Source: Pseudisothecium myosuroides
Taxonomy: Eukaryota > Streptophyta > Bryopsida > Hypnales > Lembophyllaceae
Length of the DNA: 64,000 nucleotides
Assembly (NCBI GenBank): GCA_951799445.1
Contig: OX637290.1
Span: 1,924,501 to 1,988,500 of the forward strand
Direction of reading: 5' to 3'
Both the position numbers and the translations under genes were made by a program. Under the pieces are notes generated by a model, which was not told where the DNA came from, did no database searches, and worked only from the letters and a program-made list of their open reading frames with translations. Positions 45,642 through 58,427 of this stretch are shown here, in pieces. Within the stretch, counting starts at the first letter, position 1. Each line of letters begins with the position of its first letter.

Positions 45642-48600
45642 CTAAACACCTTGAGGGATGCCGCCTTGAGCTGCCTTGGCATTGGAGATGATTCTTGATA
45701 CATTGTTGATGTTTTCCTGTGACAAACCCGCATTTATGCCAGTGAGTACATCAAACTCGAGATATAAATGACCAATAGAAGCAAAGACCGGCCAACTGGA
45801 GATAGAAGACACTTTCCTAAATCTAACCACATACTCTTAAAACCCCAGAACGTTGATCCCAAGTTGCTCCAGTTGGAGAGCAACCCTGGCCATACAAATT
45901 GCGCTCTCCAACAAACCGTAGCACCATGACAGAAAATAATCTCTAAGAAAGACTCGGCGAATGCAGTGAAAGCCACATGCAGCGACAGCCAAATAACCGG
46001 CGTACCTTCCAGCCAGCAAGCCCTCTCCGCAATTCTTGCCACTGTGCAGGTCCGAACGCCCTTTCAGTGCAGCGTCTGGGACAAGCAGCGAGTGTCAAAA
46101 GATGGTGTATTTACGACAGGGATTCCAAGACATGTACGACATCGATTCATTACAATAGACTACCAACTATCTCCATCGTACCACCAAAAGCAGCAAAACT
46201 TCAACTTTAGCTGCGACACTTTAACTATACTGGTGTATGCAGGGATTGAATCTGAACCTTCGATGAGTAGATGTTTTCATAAGAGACGAAAATAATACTC
46301 TAGCTCATAGGCTGGGTGTTCATTCGACGACAAAAGAAAAAATTAACGAACTTTTGTAGGTAATGAAACCATTTTACGTAAAAATTCAACCATTTAATAC
46401 GTACCCAATGATGACCACTTGTCTGAGTTGATCCATTTTGGCCTCCAGTAACTTAGCAGCAATAGCCCTCACTATCCAGTACTCAACCTCGTCATCAGCA
46501 ACCTATTTAGGTATAATACACAGAATGTTAGAAGTCTAATAAACGAAAAAACTCTACTAGATAAGTATGCTTCACGTGTACGCATCTTGAGAAAGAGACA
46601 GATAAGCGCTATCGAACCACCGATGCTTGACTAAGCACGTTCTCTTGATGAGAACCAACCGTTCGGGCCCTTCATTGTGCAAGTGTAGTAAAATGGCTAA
46701 CATGACACACAAACAAAAGAAATTTAAGTGATTTTATTAACTCCCAGCAATTTACCTTGAGGGTATCTTGAATGAGTGCATAAGTGATCTCCCCAGAACC
46801 CGAGGTGGCAAGACCTACTAGCGACATTAGCCGCATCTTCGTAACACATTCATCGTGCACAAGTCCTGCGTGCAAATTCAACGTGTTACTAAAACATGTG
46901 TTCCACAAGGTGATACGCATGCTGGAAAAATCCACCGGGAGTTTGTAATCATGAGATGTGTACCATAGTTCTTCAAAGTAGAGGCATCTGCTGCCTGGAA
47001 CTCGAGGTAGTCAGAAAGACGGCCAGTCAAAAAAATCTCAAGTAAACGATAAACAGGCGCATATTTGGAATCCTTCCCCAACTGCTTCACGGCTGGCATA
47101 TCCAAGAGGTCGCACTGTGGATAACGTACAAAGCCCCACCAATCAGTCGAAGCTAACATATTATGTCGATGTATAATTGAAAAAACATTGGATAGTTCAG
47201 AGAGTCAAAAACTTGTGGATTGAACAGGTCCGAGCACAGATTAAAACAAATGTGTCAAATTAGAGAGAAAAATATGGACTTACAAGGTAAATGCTCTGAT
47301 CACCAGACCGATGTTTCTGCAATAAACACACGAAGTCAGCAAATGTACTCTTCAGGAGTGCAACAATAATGATAGTGCTTAAAACAGGCATACAATGTGA
47401 TTTCAGAAATTGGACGGCCGAAATTGATTAGAAGAATCAATAATTTCAAAAACAGGAGAAACAAACCTGAAACATATCTGGAGACTTGACAAATTCAATG
47501 ACAGCTCTGACAGCTTCTTCTTTTGCCTCGTTAAGTGTGCTCGAATCCTCTCCAGCAAAGGTTGCCAAGTACTTCACCAAAAATGTGTAAGAGTCCTTCG
47601 TGTACCTGCACACGACGATCAGCCAGAAAACACAAATGAAGTTTAGAAATTTAGACAGAAGCGGGATCACTGAGAAAAACAGATGTTTCCGGCAATCCCG
47701 AGCAAAATAGGTTTAACATCTTCTTCACACCTCTTAAATTCACTGCATTTCAGCAGGTTGGCTTGTAATAATGAGTGCTGTTATGACGCTACACGATGCT
47801 ACGAGAACTAAATTGTTCGACAAATGCAATTTTGGCAACCAATGACCTCCATAAAGCGATATTTAATCTCATTTGGGAGGATCTGAATTTCAGTTTGAGA
47901 TTTACCATACCCTTTCTGATCCTTCAGGATGTTCGTTGCAGACAGAAAAATATCACGCTTGTCACTCTCACTAACATTCCATTCCTGTAAGAACGAATCC
48001 ATGCGCTTGAACGTAGGTACAACGAGCTCCGTCACTTTTCCGACGACAGCAAGCTTGAGCACTCTCTTGAAGATCAAAAACCTACCATACGGGTTCTCTA
48101 GCACATTATACAAATGGAATAAGCTGCAAGTCCCACAGGATACAAATTAGGGTGAGGAAAATCATTCAGGAAAATCACGTCTCATTCACTGAATCCCTGC
48201 AATTGAAACCACGTTTCCAAAGAGAGGTACACAATTCTATCGAAGAAAGCACTTTAGGTACGTAATTATCTTAGAACTCGAAAATCTCCTAGTCATGCCC
48301 TGGGATGGACTTCTCCATAGCACCATAATCAACACATCCATCATCTACGATTTAAACGAGTAGCAGGAAGGGGCTCAAGAAGAATGTGTACATTTTGAGT
48401 CGACTGACAGGCTTGTCAATAGGCTGAACAGTGAGCTTGTTAGCTATTTGATCCGCCATGGCAAGGGCGTCATCCGGACTTTGCGCCTTAGATACCAGAT
48501 TGGAGATGACAGTGAAGATGCACTCCATGTCTATAGCACAGGAAAATGAGCGATACTCTATAAGCGATAGTCACGAAGCGTTTAAGAAATCTATGCAAAC

Positions 48601-49260
48601 CAGTAATGCAAGAACTCTAAGAATGGAACCGAACAGACATTCAATTGAGACACTGCTGCTAATATCTTCCCACTCAACCTAAAAACCGGGGACTACAAAA
48701 TAAACTCATCTGAAGTACCTTTCTCCGAGGTATTGGCAAGCACAAGGTCGGCAGATGTGAGCAACAAGTTCACAAGGTCGGGGTATCGCTCCTCCATCAG
48801 ATACGCTTGAGCTTCCTTGCAGAATTGTGCAACTGCTGGACCCGCAATCTGCAAAGGAAACACGCCCCGCCCCCTCAAATAAAAATCCCAACCCTAAAAG
48901 CGTCGCATCCTGCCGTAAACCTAAAACCATCCCATACCGAATTCGCCACACCGTCGTCCCTACCGCCTGACGTCAAGTTTTGTAGTTTCCATTACCACCT
49001 CCACAAACTTCGATTCCAGTGGCAGCCAGAAAATTAGGGTTACAAAGCTCAAGATTGATTTTTATGTTTTTATTACACACACTATCTCTCTCTCTCACTC
49101 TCCCCGTTTTCAAATAGAAAGGTGAGGGCGGAAACTCTTAAAATGAAGGAAAAGACGAGAGACTCACATCGGGTCCGCCCTCGTACCAAGCAAGCTCCGC
49201 AATGGCGCGGGCCACAGCCATCGTCGGCTCCTCCTCGGAGGTCTCCACCAGAGTCGTCAT
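45642..49260 (-). CDS. eIF3m: Eukaryotic translation initiation factor 3 subunit M (eIF3m)
   Basis: eIF3m is a PCI-domain subunit of the eIF3 complex on the 40S ribosome in the cytosol. Eleven exons, all with GT-AG introns and matching phases, give 416 residues, the usual plant length: 49168-49260, 48719-48848, 48392-48530, 47911-48123, 47467-47605, 47284-47316, 46964-47114, 46756-46865, 46405-46502, 46006-46075, 45642-45716. Diagnostic segments are MTTLVETSEEEP at the N terminus, LLLTSADLVLANTSEK, KVTELVVPTFKRMDSFLQEW, FLVKYLATF, EAKEEAVRAVIEFVKSPDMF, CDLLDMPAVKQL, LVHDECVTKMRLMSLV and TERAFGPAQWQELR. The PCI region is roughly residues 210-375. The ATG follows a short leader. The 33-base exon 6 adds 11 residues (KHRSGDQSIYL) that I do not recall in angiosperm eIF3m. 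All exons are intact. Confidence 0.95.
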
Positions 49261-49366
49261 TGCTGCTGCGGCGTGCGCTTCCTCGGTTTCTGCTCCCTGT
49301 CAAGAGAAAGATGGGTCGTGCAGTGGAATGAAAGGGAGCAACACACAGAGAAAGGGCTCAGCAGCA

Positions 49367-49375
49367 AAACCCTAA
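49367..49375 (-). promoter_or_regulatory. Telo-box upstream of eIF3m
   Basis: AAACCCTAA, about 107 bases upstream of the eIF3m ATG. Telo-boxes are known in plant promoters of translation-apparatus genes, which suits this gene. Function here is inferred from the motif and position alone. Confidence 0.5.
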
Positions 49376-51959
49376 GTTAAGCCTTCGCAAGGGCAACGGC
49401 AGAGAAAGAGTTGGGGAGGTTCAAGACTCGATGTTTTGGGAAAGACGACGTATCTCTACGCCTTGACGTCAGCCCTTTCGTATATACGGTCACAGCGGTA
49501 TTTCAATTCAGTTTCAGAATCGTAAGGGGCGCATCACACCATGTCCGAAGTCCCAACTTTCTAAGTTCCAAATCCCAATTTCCTTGGGTTGTAGCAGGTA
49601 AATAAAAAATATCAAATGTGAACTTAGAACTTTATAACCTACGTGAAGGTTAACCCCTAAACATCTGGATTCATCTCCAAAATTGACGATTTGAGAAAAA
49701 CCATTATAAACTATAATTTGGAAGAATATTTTGGAATTGGTATACAAATGAAAGTTGTAGATTTTGATTTTTAAATTCTATCCGTACGGTTAGATCTACT
49801 AATGCTATCACCAATCTTTTTCTATAAATTTTGAAAAGAAAATTTCAGAATTCCTTCTAAATTCAATTACAAGTAAAATATTATCATTTTTTGAGTAAAA
49901 CTTGTTGGAATGGATTTGAAATAAGGTTCTCTTCATATGGTGATTTTTTGAAATTTTTGTGACCTTTACATCTTTGACCTCATTTTTGCACATCTAGTTT
50001 TGAACTAAAGTCAATGCAAATTGACCACTTGACATACTTCCACATTTGTAATTTTAGAAATGTATATATTCTAGTAACACCAAATCCAACCGATGGATAG
50101 GACAACAACTTGATAAAGTATCACCAAAAATTAGGATGACTTTCATCCAAGCAGGAATGAGACAGAAACAAGGATCTGAATCTGTTCATCGTTCAGAAAA
50201 TGGACGTCGGAGCGCTCCAGGGTTAAATTCGATTTAAATTAAGTTGTTCTAGGGGAAAAAAAAGGTGCCACATGGCATCTAGTGATTAGTGCAAGCTGAC
50301 CTTGACTTGTCAAAATCTAATGTGGAAATTCCATTTTGGCACCTCTCTGCCAAATTCGATCCTCACATAAGATAGAGTGAAGGCCAAAGTCCCAACTCTA
50401 AATTCCAACTTGTCTCTTGTATAATATTCTATAGTAATTAATCCCTGAGCTCTAAATGCTTGAGGCACCAAATTTGGGTGTCAATAAAGGTTTGAAGTTA
50501 ATTAAAACCTTACCAAGTTACTATTTTCAGTAGTTTGCATTTTTGAGGTCATAGTCATAGATTTTGAAAAGCCATAAATTGATTGGAGTTATGCATATTA
50601 TGGCTTTTAACCTCATATTTTTTCTGTGACTATAGTGTTAGATTTAACATGTGAAAAGACGATTAAAAGACTTCAAATCACTTTCATGGTTTTAACACCC
50701 TTATGATCAGAAGTTATAATCTTTCCATCTATAAGTGATATTGTTGTTTCTTCTTTTTTCTATGAGATCTCTAACATGCCTAGTTTGAATTTGTACAGTT
50801 ATAATTCAGAAAAAAATTGATAAAACTTATAAAGCCTAAATTTTAAGTTGTTGAGTAGGAAAAAAAGTCACAAAAAATTAAATTTAAATTAAATTTTTGT
50901 TTCTCATAAATTGTATTATTGTCTAAATGAAAAACTTTCATTCAGTCTATTTAAATATGTGATGTGAAAGTTACAGAGTTTCTTGATTTGTGGACAATCA
51001 AAGAAATATCTTGAAAAAATAACACATTGGCCATTTGGGATTAATCCCTCAAGTACCATGAAGACACACAATGTGTCCTCCTGAAATTTTCAATGGCAAA
51101 TTCTTGGTAGACTAAAACAAATTTGAATATTTTGTAAATTAGGAGCCTGTAGAGTAATAAATTGACATACTTGTTGCATTTTTCGATTTTCAAAATTTCA
51201 ATGTGAGAAGTATTTAAAGAATTATTTAGGAAATATAGTCTTGTAGAAAAAAAAATATAATTCTCTTACAATGAAAGGAATAGAAGGGATGGAAAAAAAA
51301 CTCTTGAATATTAGTAGTCTTTGGTCTACACAAACAAGCTAGCTCTGGAGAAAAAAATTTCAAATTTTTATTTTTTAATAATTTAAAAAATATTAAGTTC
51401 AATCTAGTGTAATTAAGGATTTAAAATAATTAGAATGTAACTAAATTTTTGGAGGATGTTCCAAAAACATTTCTAATAATAAAAATTATTCAATTAAAAA
51501 AATTGATGCACATATAAATTTTTAAATTTTTTGTAGGATCCAATTTGGTCAGTTTCGGCTTTCTAGTCCTTTTGTTAGAAAATGTGTGTAAAATTGGGAG
51601 AGTTTTTTATTTCTCATTTTTTAAAATTAAAAAATATTAAATTTGCCTTAGATTCCAATACAATTTTTTTGTAGGATAAAAGGCATTATTCATCTTCTTA
51701 ATTTTTTTCCCCAAAAAACTGCGTTTTTTGCCTATAAAGTTGATCATCCAAAATTGTAATAATCTAAAAATCCAACGGTCAATATTTTTCACAATTAATT
51801 CCATGCATATTAAACAAAGTAGTCTTTACTTTTGTATGGTTAAAATTACAAATTTCAAGCACAAATATGTGCAAAAAAATATCAAAGTGGGACAATTCAT
51901 TGAAAACCTTCATTGTCAAAAAGTTGTTGGGACTTAAGTATAAAATTTTTAAGCAAAGA

Positions 51960-52890
51960 AGGTTCAAAGCCTTCTAATATAATCTTGCAAGGTGCAAAAA
52001 GACTTGTTTTTATCACTTTAAATACAAATATCTTGTAATCCACAAGGTCAAAGTTTCTGAAATTTCTTCCACACACTCTTATACTAGTCTAGTGCAACGT
52101 TTTACCATTAGATATGAAGGGGGAAAAAAATCAAATTTCACATTTTTTGCCTTTGCAATAGAAATTGTAGTTTTGAGTGTGTTTTTTAATGAAAAAACAA
52201 TATTGAGATTTTAGGATTAAGTGCCCCCAAAATAGATTAGAAAAGTCGAAACCTTGTTTTTGGGACATATTTTGCATGAAATCTTCTAGATTAAACAAAT
52301 TTGGACATAATTTCGGCCTTTGAAGATGGTTTATACAGTGTTTTGCTTCTAATTTTATATTCAAAATAATTGTTGAGACTTAGAGGCCTGTTTGGTCTCT
52401 ACTTTTTCATATTTAATGGTAGGATTTTATACTAGAATATTATAAAAATGTGTGGAAGAAATTTTAAAAACTTTGATCACATACATTATATAATATTTGC
52501 ATTAAAAGTAAGGAAAATAAGTTTTTTTGCACCTTGTTTGACTAGTTTGTTTTTGGCTTTGAATCTTCTTAAATTAAATGTTTTTTGCACAAATAATTTT
52601 ATTTTCTAAATTTTTATTATGAAAAACTGAGTTGAAAGTCAAGGAAACAATTTTTTTTTTAAAACTTGATTTTCATTCTTAAAAAAATTGTTAAATAGAA
52701 GTAGGTATAATATAAAAGGAAATTCTAAATTGTTAATAGTTCTAAGATGGATTTAAAATGCACTAATTCTAACCGTGAGATTATTTTAGCAAGTAAAATC
52801 AACTATGTGGAACTTTTTTTTGAAAAATTGTAAAAATTGAGTTCTTAATGAATTCTACTAATTAATTTTTTAGGATGATGGAATGGTTTC
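51960..52890. repeat. Two degenerate TTAA-element pieces in opposite orientation
   Basis: Bases 51960-52219 follow the last part of E1 (GATATCTTGCAATC-like, TTTCTTCCACACACTCTTATACTAG, ending TTTTAGGATTAA). Bases 52380-52890 follow E2/E4 in the other orientation (TGTGTGGAAGAAATTTTAAAA, TGAGTTGAAAGTCAAGG). Both have lost clear termini. Confidence 0.5.
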
Positions 52891-53965
52891 TTGTAATCTT
52901 GGCAAACTTTGGTTGCTTAGTAAGCCCTAAGGTTGAAGAAAAGTAATGAATCCAACTTGATTTCCAAATCTTCAAAACCTTGACAATGAACCATCAAACT
53001 TCTCAAAATAGTTGATCCTTGTTTCTTTGAAAGTCAAGGTGCTCGGATTAAGAATCTAAGTAGATGAATTCTCCACTTGAATTAAAGTGCGCATTACAGG
53101 TTGAGATATTCCAATTGATCTTTGACCAACCGTTGAGCTTTGTGACAAAATTTTCAACAAGATATGTCTTCATTGTCCAAGCTTCAATGGTTTTAGAATA
53201 GTGACCAACTTTGATTTAACCAAATCAAGCATAGTGGTATCTTTGTCTTCTAACATCTTATTTACTTGGAAGAAATTCAAAAAAGATTTCTATAAGGGCC
53301 AAACCACTACAAAGATGGGTAAACCCACAATCAACAATGCTAGTATGGGTGCATAGAAATGCAAACATATGAGCCTTGAGCCTAGATACAAATGAAAATT
53401 CTACAACTATTGGAGGTGCCTATAATATAAACACTTATAATATAGGTACCCCATAATCATAAAAGGTTTCTCAATGGTTGCAAGAAAGACCGTCCATTTT
53501 GTATAGGGTTTTGCCCAAATCTGGATTTCAAACTCTGAATACTATGAATATTTTGTTAGGTAACAATCTTAGCTAGTGATAAAAAAATCAACGGCTAAAA
53601 GTACCATTGCAAGTACTATGGACTACTTTTGAGTACTAAAACAATACTATGTGAAAAAAAAGACAATTTGTTACAAAAAATAGATACAACAAGGTATAAA
53701 TTAATAATAAATAAATAAACTTGAACAAAATAAACTAAAAATTGGAAATTTGTAAGGACTTGATGGTGATCAAATTTGACCAAAAAATGAAGTCAATACC
53801 ACCTTAAATGTTCAAAAGTGCGTGTGCCAAGAAGCCCTATCTGCACAAATGTGGAAGACATAAAATAATGCATTTTTAGATGCCCCTTAGTAGCCACATG
53901 CCTCCCTATTGTAGAAATAAATCACAAAAATTTAAGCTCTAGATCATAATTTTGGATCCCCAATA

Positions 53966-54529
53966 TTAACCCTTTAAGGATCGTGAGGGCATATTTTGAA
54001 CAATGAATGAACGAAAACACATCCCAAATGCATTTTTTCATCCATCATTTTTTTTTAAGATTCTCTTATTAGATCTTTAACATTTGTGCGGTATAGATTA
54101 TAAAGATTTTGCTTTGCAAATATTCTGTAATTCAAAGGGTATTGGTAGGTCTAGCCTCAAAAAGTAACTTTTTTATTTCAAAAAATGAGCCTTCAAAATC
54201 GACTTGAATCAAAAAATAAAATAAAAATCTTCAAAAATCACTATGATTAAAATTTAGCCTTCTTAACTTATAGAAAAAATTCTTGTAAAAGTCATACATA
54301 TTCAATCTACAATTGATTTTAGAAGGAATTTTCAATTTTTGGCTTCAAATTTCATTGTAAAATATAGGTTCATGTATTTGTTGATCTAATCGTACGGATG
54401 TGATCTATAAATCATATTTTACAACTATTGTTTGAAATTCATCATTAAAATATTGTTCTAAGTTGCATTTTATAATAGATCTTAACAATTTTGGAAATTT
54501 GGACAACCCTTTGGTCCTTTAGGGGTTCA
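53966..54529. mobile_element. TTAA-flanked MITE, copy E6
   Basis: Left border is TTAA then CCCTTTAAGGATC; right end is GGTCCTTTAGGGG then TTCA, one base off TTAA. The interior is shared with the remnant at 26093-26531 but not with E1-E4, so this is a second subfamily with the same ends. Confidence 0.65.
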
Positions 54530-55817
54530 AAAATTCTAAACCTCAAAAGTGTGCCAAATTAGCAAAATTGACTTTTAAGTATAAAATGATTTTTTTTATT
54601 TTTTGAAAAATAAGAGATATAATTTCAATCAAGTTAGCCATCCCTAATAAAAATTCTTCAAGTTCATAGGGTTCATGCTTCAAAAGTTATAGTGAATGAT
54701 AACTCCGTCACTTTAAATGTAACGCAAAATTATAATGATCTTTCTTGCAATCACCCTTCTGTTATATAGACGCCTATAACATAGGTGTCTAGAATCCTAG
54801 GCTCATATTAGTACTCCTAAATCCACAATCTTTAAATGTTTAAAGTTCTTTTTGAAAAGAAGAGTAATTCACACTCAATTTTTTTTTTAATGTAGAAATA
54901 ATATTATCTTAATAAAGAAGGATAATCTTCAACCTCTATATGTTCAAATGCTTTTGAAAAGAAGAATAATTGACATTCAATAAAAAAAAATCAAGCTCTA
55001 ATATTATTTTAGTGACAAATCCACATTTTAATTTTTGGAACAATTTAACACTTTACGTGTATTCTATGAAAATAAATCCAAGAGCAAATTGAATCTTTCA
55101 AAACAGAATTTGAAGGTGCAGTCTCAACAAATTATTATAGATACAATAGATACTACACTATCAAATGAACGTTTTTTAAGACAAGATTTGACAATAAATT
55201 TCAAAAGTATAAAAGTGTAGCTAAAGACCTAAACGAGAAGTCCAAGAGGTGTGTTGCCAAGATTGAAGATCACCTCAACCTTGATTTCTTTGCATACTCC
55301 TATTTGGCAAACTTTTTAGGAAAGTTTTTTAGCTTATGCTAGTTAAAAAAACTTCCATGAATTAAACCTATTATGTAAGTAACTTCCATTAAATAAGCTT
55401 TTCAAAAAATTTATTACTAAATTCAAGCCAATAATACTAGCATGTGAGCATGGAAATGCGAGCCTCTCGGTGAGCCTATGAGCCTTGAATATATGTATTA
55501 GTAGATATCCTACAACCATTGAAGGTATTGATGGCATAAGCATTTGTAATTGAGTACCTATAACATAGGAATTCTATAATCATGGAAGGTTTCTATAATA
55601 CAAGCACTTATAACATAGGTGTATAGTCTTCTAGGTTCATATATTCATGATTCTAGGCTTACATTATAGCAATCGTGAATTCAAACCTCTTCCTAGAAAG
55701 CTTTGATGAACTAAACTAATTAAGGAAGTATCTTCCACTGAAAAAGCTTTATTCTATTTGTAGCTTCCTTCTTCAGAAATTCCTATGAACTAAATTTATT
55801 ATGTAAATTTATTACCC

Positions 55818-56310
55818 TCCATCAAGGAAGTTTCTCAAGAAGCTTCCTACCACCTACAAGCTTCTTCTTAAGAAAATTTTATGAATTTAAACTTATTACG
55901 TAAATGTCTATTTTCAAGGAAGCTTCCTACCACTTGTAGGTTCCTTCTTAGGAAATTTCTTTCTACTTCTTGAAGGTTCTAAGTTGCATTTCCATTACAA
56001 TGAAATTTCCATAAACAAAGCTAATTCCGCAAGTCTTCTTCATCAAGGAAGTTTTCTACCACTTGTAGGCTCTTTCTTAAGAAAATTTCATGAATTAAAC
56101 TTATTACGTAAATGACTTTTATCAAGGAAGCTTCCTACCACCTATAGGCTCCTTCTTAAGAAAATTTCATGAATTAAACTTATTACATAAATGAATTTTA
56201 CCAAGGAAGCTTCCTACTACCTATAGGCTCCTTCTTAAGAAAATTTCATGAAATAAACTTATTGCGTAAATGACTTTTATCAAGGAAGCTTCCTACCCAT
56301 AGGTTCCTTC
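55818..56310. repeat. Minisatellite of about 80 bp, five to six copies
   Basis: The phrase CAAGGAAGCTTCCTACCAC recurs at about 55915, 56043 (variant), 56122, 56202 and 56281, followed each time by a CCTATAGGCTCC-type and a CTTCTTAAGAAAATTTCATG-type phrase. The last three intervals are 79-80 bp. Earlier units are irregular. HindIII-like AAGCTT sites recur with the unit. Confidence 0.85.
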
Positions 56311-56888
56311 CTAGAAAACTTCCTTATACTTTACACTAGAGAATTCAAATAAGAATCAGATATGACAAAACTATATTACACTGATGGCTAGAAAGTGGGC
56401 ATGATATTAAATCTGTCGCACAAAATGGGACCAATAAGGTAAATTTTGTGTTCTCTGAGATAAAAGTAAAAAAAAAAAACCCTATTTTGTGCCATGTCTA
56501 AGGTATGTTGCAGATATCTCCTACTGTAGCTTATTTGGGGCCTCTGATTCCAGAATTTGCAAATTTTTTTCATAAGTGGCAAATAAAAAATTCCTGCGTT
56601 CCCCCGGGGTAAATCCATGCTGCTGGTCCCACTTCGTGGGACGGCGGCGGCGGGGGTGGGGAGCACGCAACCAATATCATAACTTTCTGTTAACAGGTCA
56701 TAGGACCTGTACTGCACAGAAGTGTACAGATTTGTCTTGTCGCTGGTGGTGAATGCGACTCACTGTGCTGCATCCACAACCAGCACCAGCACCAGTCGAG
56801 ACCGAAATCACCGAATTGCTTTCAAAGTCGAGACTTTTCGACAGAGAGCTTCGACAATTCAGCCAATTCCACACTGGGAGCTTGCGCA

Positions 56889-58427
56889 ATGGAAGCGTCT
56901 TCACACTCGGAGCCTCTCCTCAACGCCGAAATCGGCGAAGTTCACAAGAGTCACGAGTCGACGCATTCCACCTTTCCATCTGAGAGCACGAGAAGCTGGT
57001 TCCTGGTGGAGCTCCAGAAGCAGTTTTGGTTAGCCTTGCCCATGATCGCTGTGAATTTTCTGGAGTATTCTCTGCTCGTGGTCTCCGTCATGTTCGTGGG
57101 TCACTTGGGGGAGCTCGCGCTCGCCGGCGCTTCGCTGGCATCGTCCTTCGCTGCCGTCACTGGACTGAGTCTGCTTGTCGGCATGGGCTGTGCACTGGAG
57201 ACTCTGTGCGGACAAGCATTCGGCGCTAAGAATTATCGGATGGTGGGCATTTACCTCCAACGAGGAATGCTTGTTCTTTTCCTCACTGCTGTCCCTGTCT
57301 CCCTCGTTTGGTATAACATGACTCGCATTCTGATTGCACTCGGCCAGGACCCCGAGATTGCTGCAAAATCTGGAGAGTATGCACTCTTTCTCATCCCTTC
57401 TCTATTCGCGTACACCGCAATTCAACCTTTGGTTAAGTTTCTGCAAGCTCAGAGCCTCGTTGCTGTGATGTCGATCTCCTCCCTCACCACCTTGTGTTTC
57501 TTCCACATCCCCCTGTGTTATCTGCTAATCTTCAAATTTGGATTAGGGTTTCATGGCGCCGCGATGGCGACGAGCATTTCAAATTGGGTGAACGTTACAA
57601 TCTTGGCGACGTACGTGAAGCTCTCTCCTCATTGCAAAGAGACATGGACAGGCTTTTCCAAAGCAGCTTTTCAAGATCTCCCTGCTCTGTTCCAGCTTGC
57701 CATTCCTTCGGCCATCATGGTGTGCTTGGAGTATTGGTCTTTTGAGCTTCTTGTCATCTTCTCTGGGTATCTTCCGAATCCCAAGCTCGAAACCTCCACG
57801 CTCGCGGTTTGTTTGACAACATCTTCGCTCATGTACATGATACCCTATGGATTGGGAGCAGCCACAAGTACCCGTGTGTCGAACGAGCTTGGAGCTGCAA
57901 ATGCTGAAGCTGCAAAACGAGCATTGTCAGTCTCGCTCTGCCTTGCTGCAGTTGAAGGGTTGACTGTGGGCGTGCTTCTGTTCTCTGGGCGCCACAGGTT
58001 GGGATGGTTATTCACAAGTGATGCAGAAGTTGCTGAGTATGTTTCTCGCGTTATGCCCATGATCGCGGGCCTCGCTATCTTCGATGCCTTGCAAGGAGTC
58101 TTGTCCGGCGTGGTGCGAGGTGGAGGCTGGCAAACATTTGGCGCTGCCACGAACCTGGGCTCTTATTATGTCGTGGGCTTGCCGACTGGCATTCTCTTGG
58201 CCTTTCGGTTCCACTATAATGCCTTGGGATTCTGGATTGGCGTAGCAAGTGGAATAATCACCCAGACGATCATTCTGGGCACTGCGACGGCGCACACTAA
58301 TTGGGAGCAACAAGCACGAGATGCAGTGAAACGAGTGGGTGGTACCTTGCTTCCTGATCAACCTGGAAGTCCAAAATCTTCTTCCATTCAGCCGAGAGAG
58401 GAGGCACCATACTTGTTAATTGATTGA
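56889..58427 (+). CDS. MATE-family transporter (DETOXIFICATION type)
   Basis: A single-exon gene for a 512-residue multidrug and toxin extrusion transporter. Plant MATEs export organic cations, flavonoids, alkaloids or citrate using a proton gradient, at the plasma membrane or tonoplast; the substrate cannot be told here. About 12 hydrophobic segments lie between residues 45 and 475, after a 37-residue hydrophilic N terminus. Family landmarks are GHLGELALAGASLA (71-84), CGQAFGAK (107-114), IPSLFAYTAIQPLVKFLQAQ (169-188), EYWSFELLVIFSGYLPNP (281-298) and RVSNELGAANAEAAK (329-343). The C-terminal tail is short and hydrophilic. Length is typical (450-550). Many plant MATE genes have introns, so an intronless form may be a retrocopy or an ancestral state. 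No disruption. Confidence 0.97.
   Translation: MEASSHSEPLLNAEIGEVHKSHESTHSTFPSESTRSWFLVELQKQFWLALPMIAVNFLEYSLLVVSVMFVGHLGELALAGASLASSFAAVTGLSLLVGMGCALETLCGQAFGAKNYRMVGIYLQRGMLVLFLTAVPVSLVWYNMTRILIALGQDPEIAAKSGEYALFLIPSLFAYTAIQPLVKFLQAQSLVAVMSISSLTTLCFFHIPLCYLLIFKFGLGFHGAAMATSISNWVNVTILATYVKLSPHCKETWTGFSKAAFQDLPALFQLAIPSAIMVCLEYWSFELLVIFSGYLPNPKLETSTLAVCLTTSSLMYMIPYGLGAATSTRVSNELGAANAEAAKRALSVSLCLAAVEGLTVGVLLFSGRHRLGWLFTSDAEVAEYVSRVMPMIAGLAIFDALQGVLSGVVRGGGWQTFGAATNLGSYYVVGLPTGILLAFRFHYNALGFWIGVASGIITQTIILGTATAHTNWEQQARDAVKRVGGTLLPDQPGSPKSSSIQPREEAPYLLID

Larger units (their letters stand above)
49400..56640. other. Long gene-free AT-rich stretch
   Basis: No coding frame is supported. It holds degenerate TTAA-element copies (about 51960-52219 and 52380-52890 in opposite orientations), the E6 element at 53966-54529, and the 80-bp minisatellite at 55818-56310. 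The rest is AT-rich sequence with repeated phrases such as GAGCCTTGAGCCT near 53370 that also occurs near 615. Confidence 0.5.

Noticed and set aside
49649..50228. TTAACCCCTAAACATC at 49651 and CCAGGGTTAA at 50220 as ends of another TTAA element
   Set aside because: Beyond TTAACCC the two ends are not complementary and the interior matches no other copy, so the pairing may be chance.
57845..58361. Minus-strand frames of 101-117 codons inside the MATE gene
   Set aside because: They are shadows of the MATE coding sequence with no motifs of their own.
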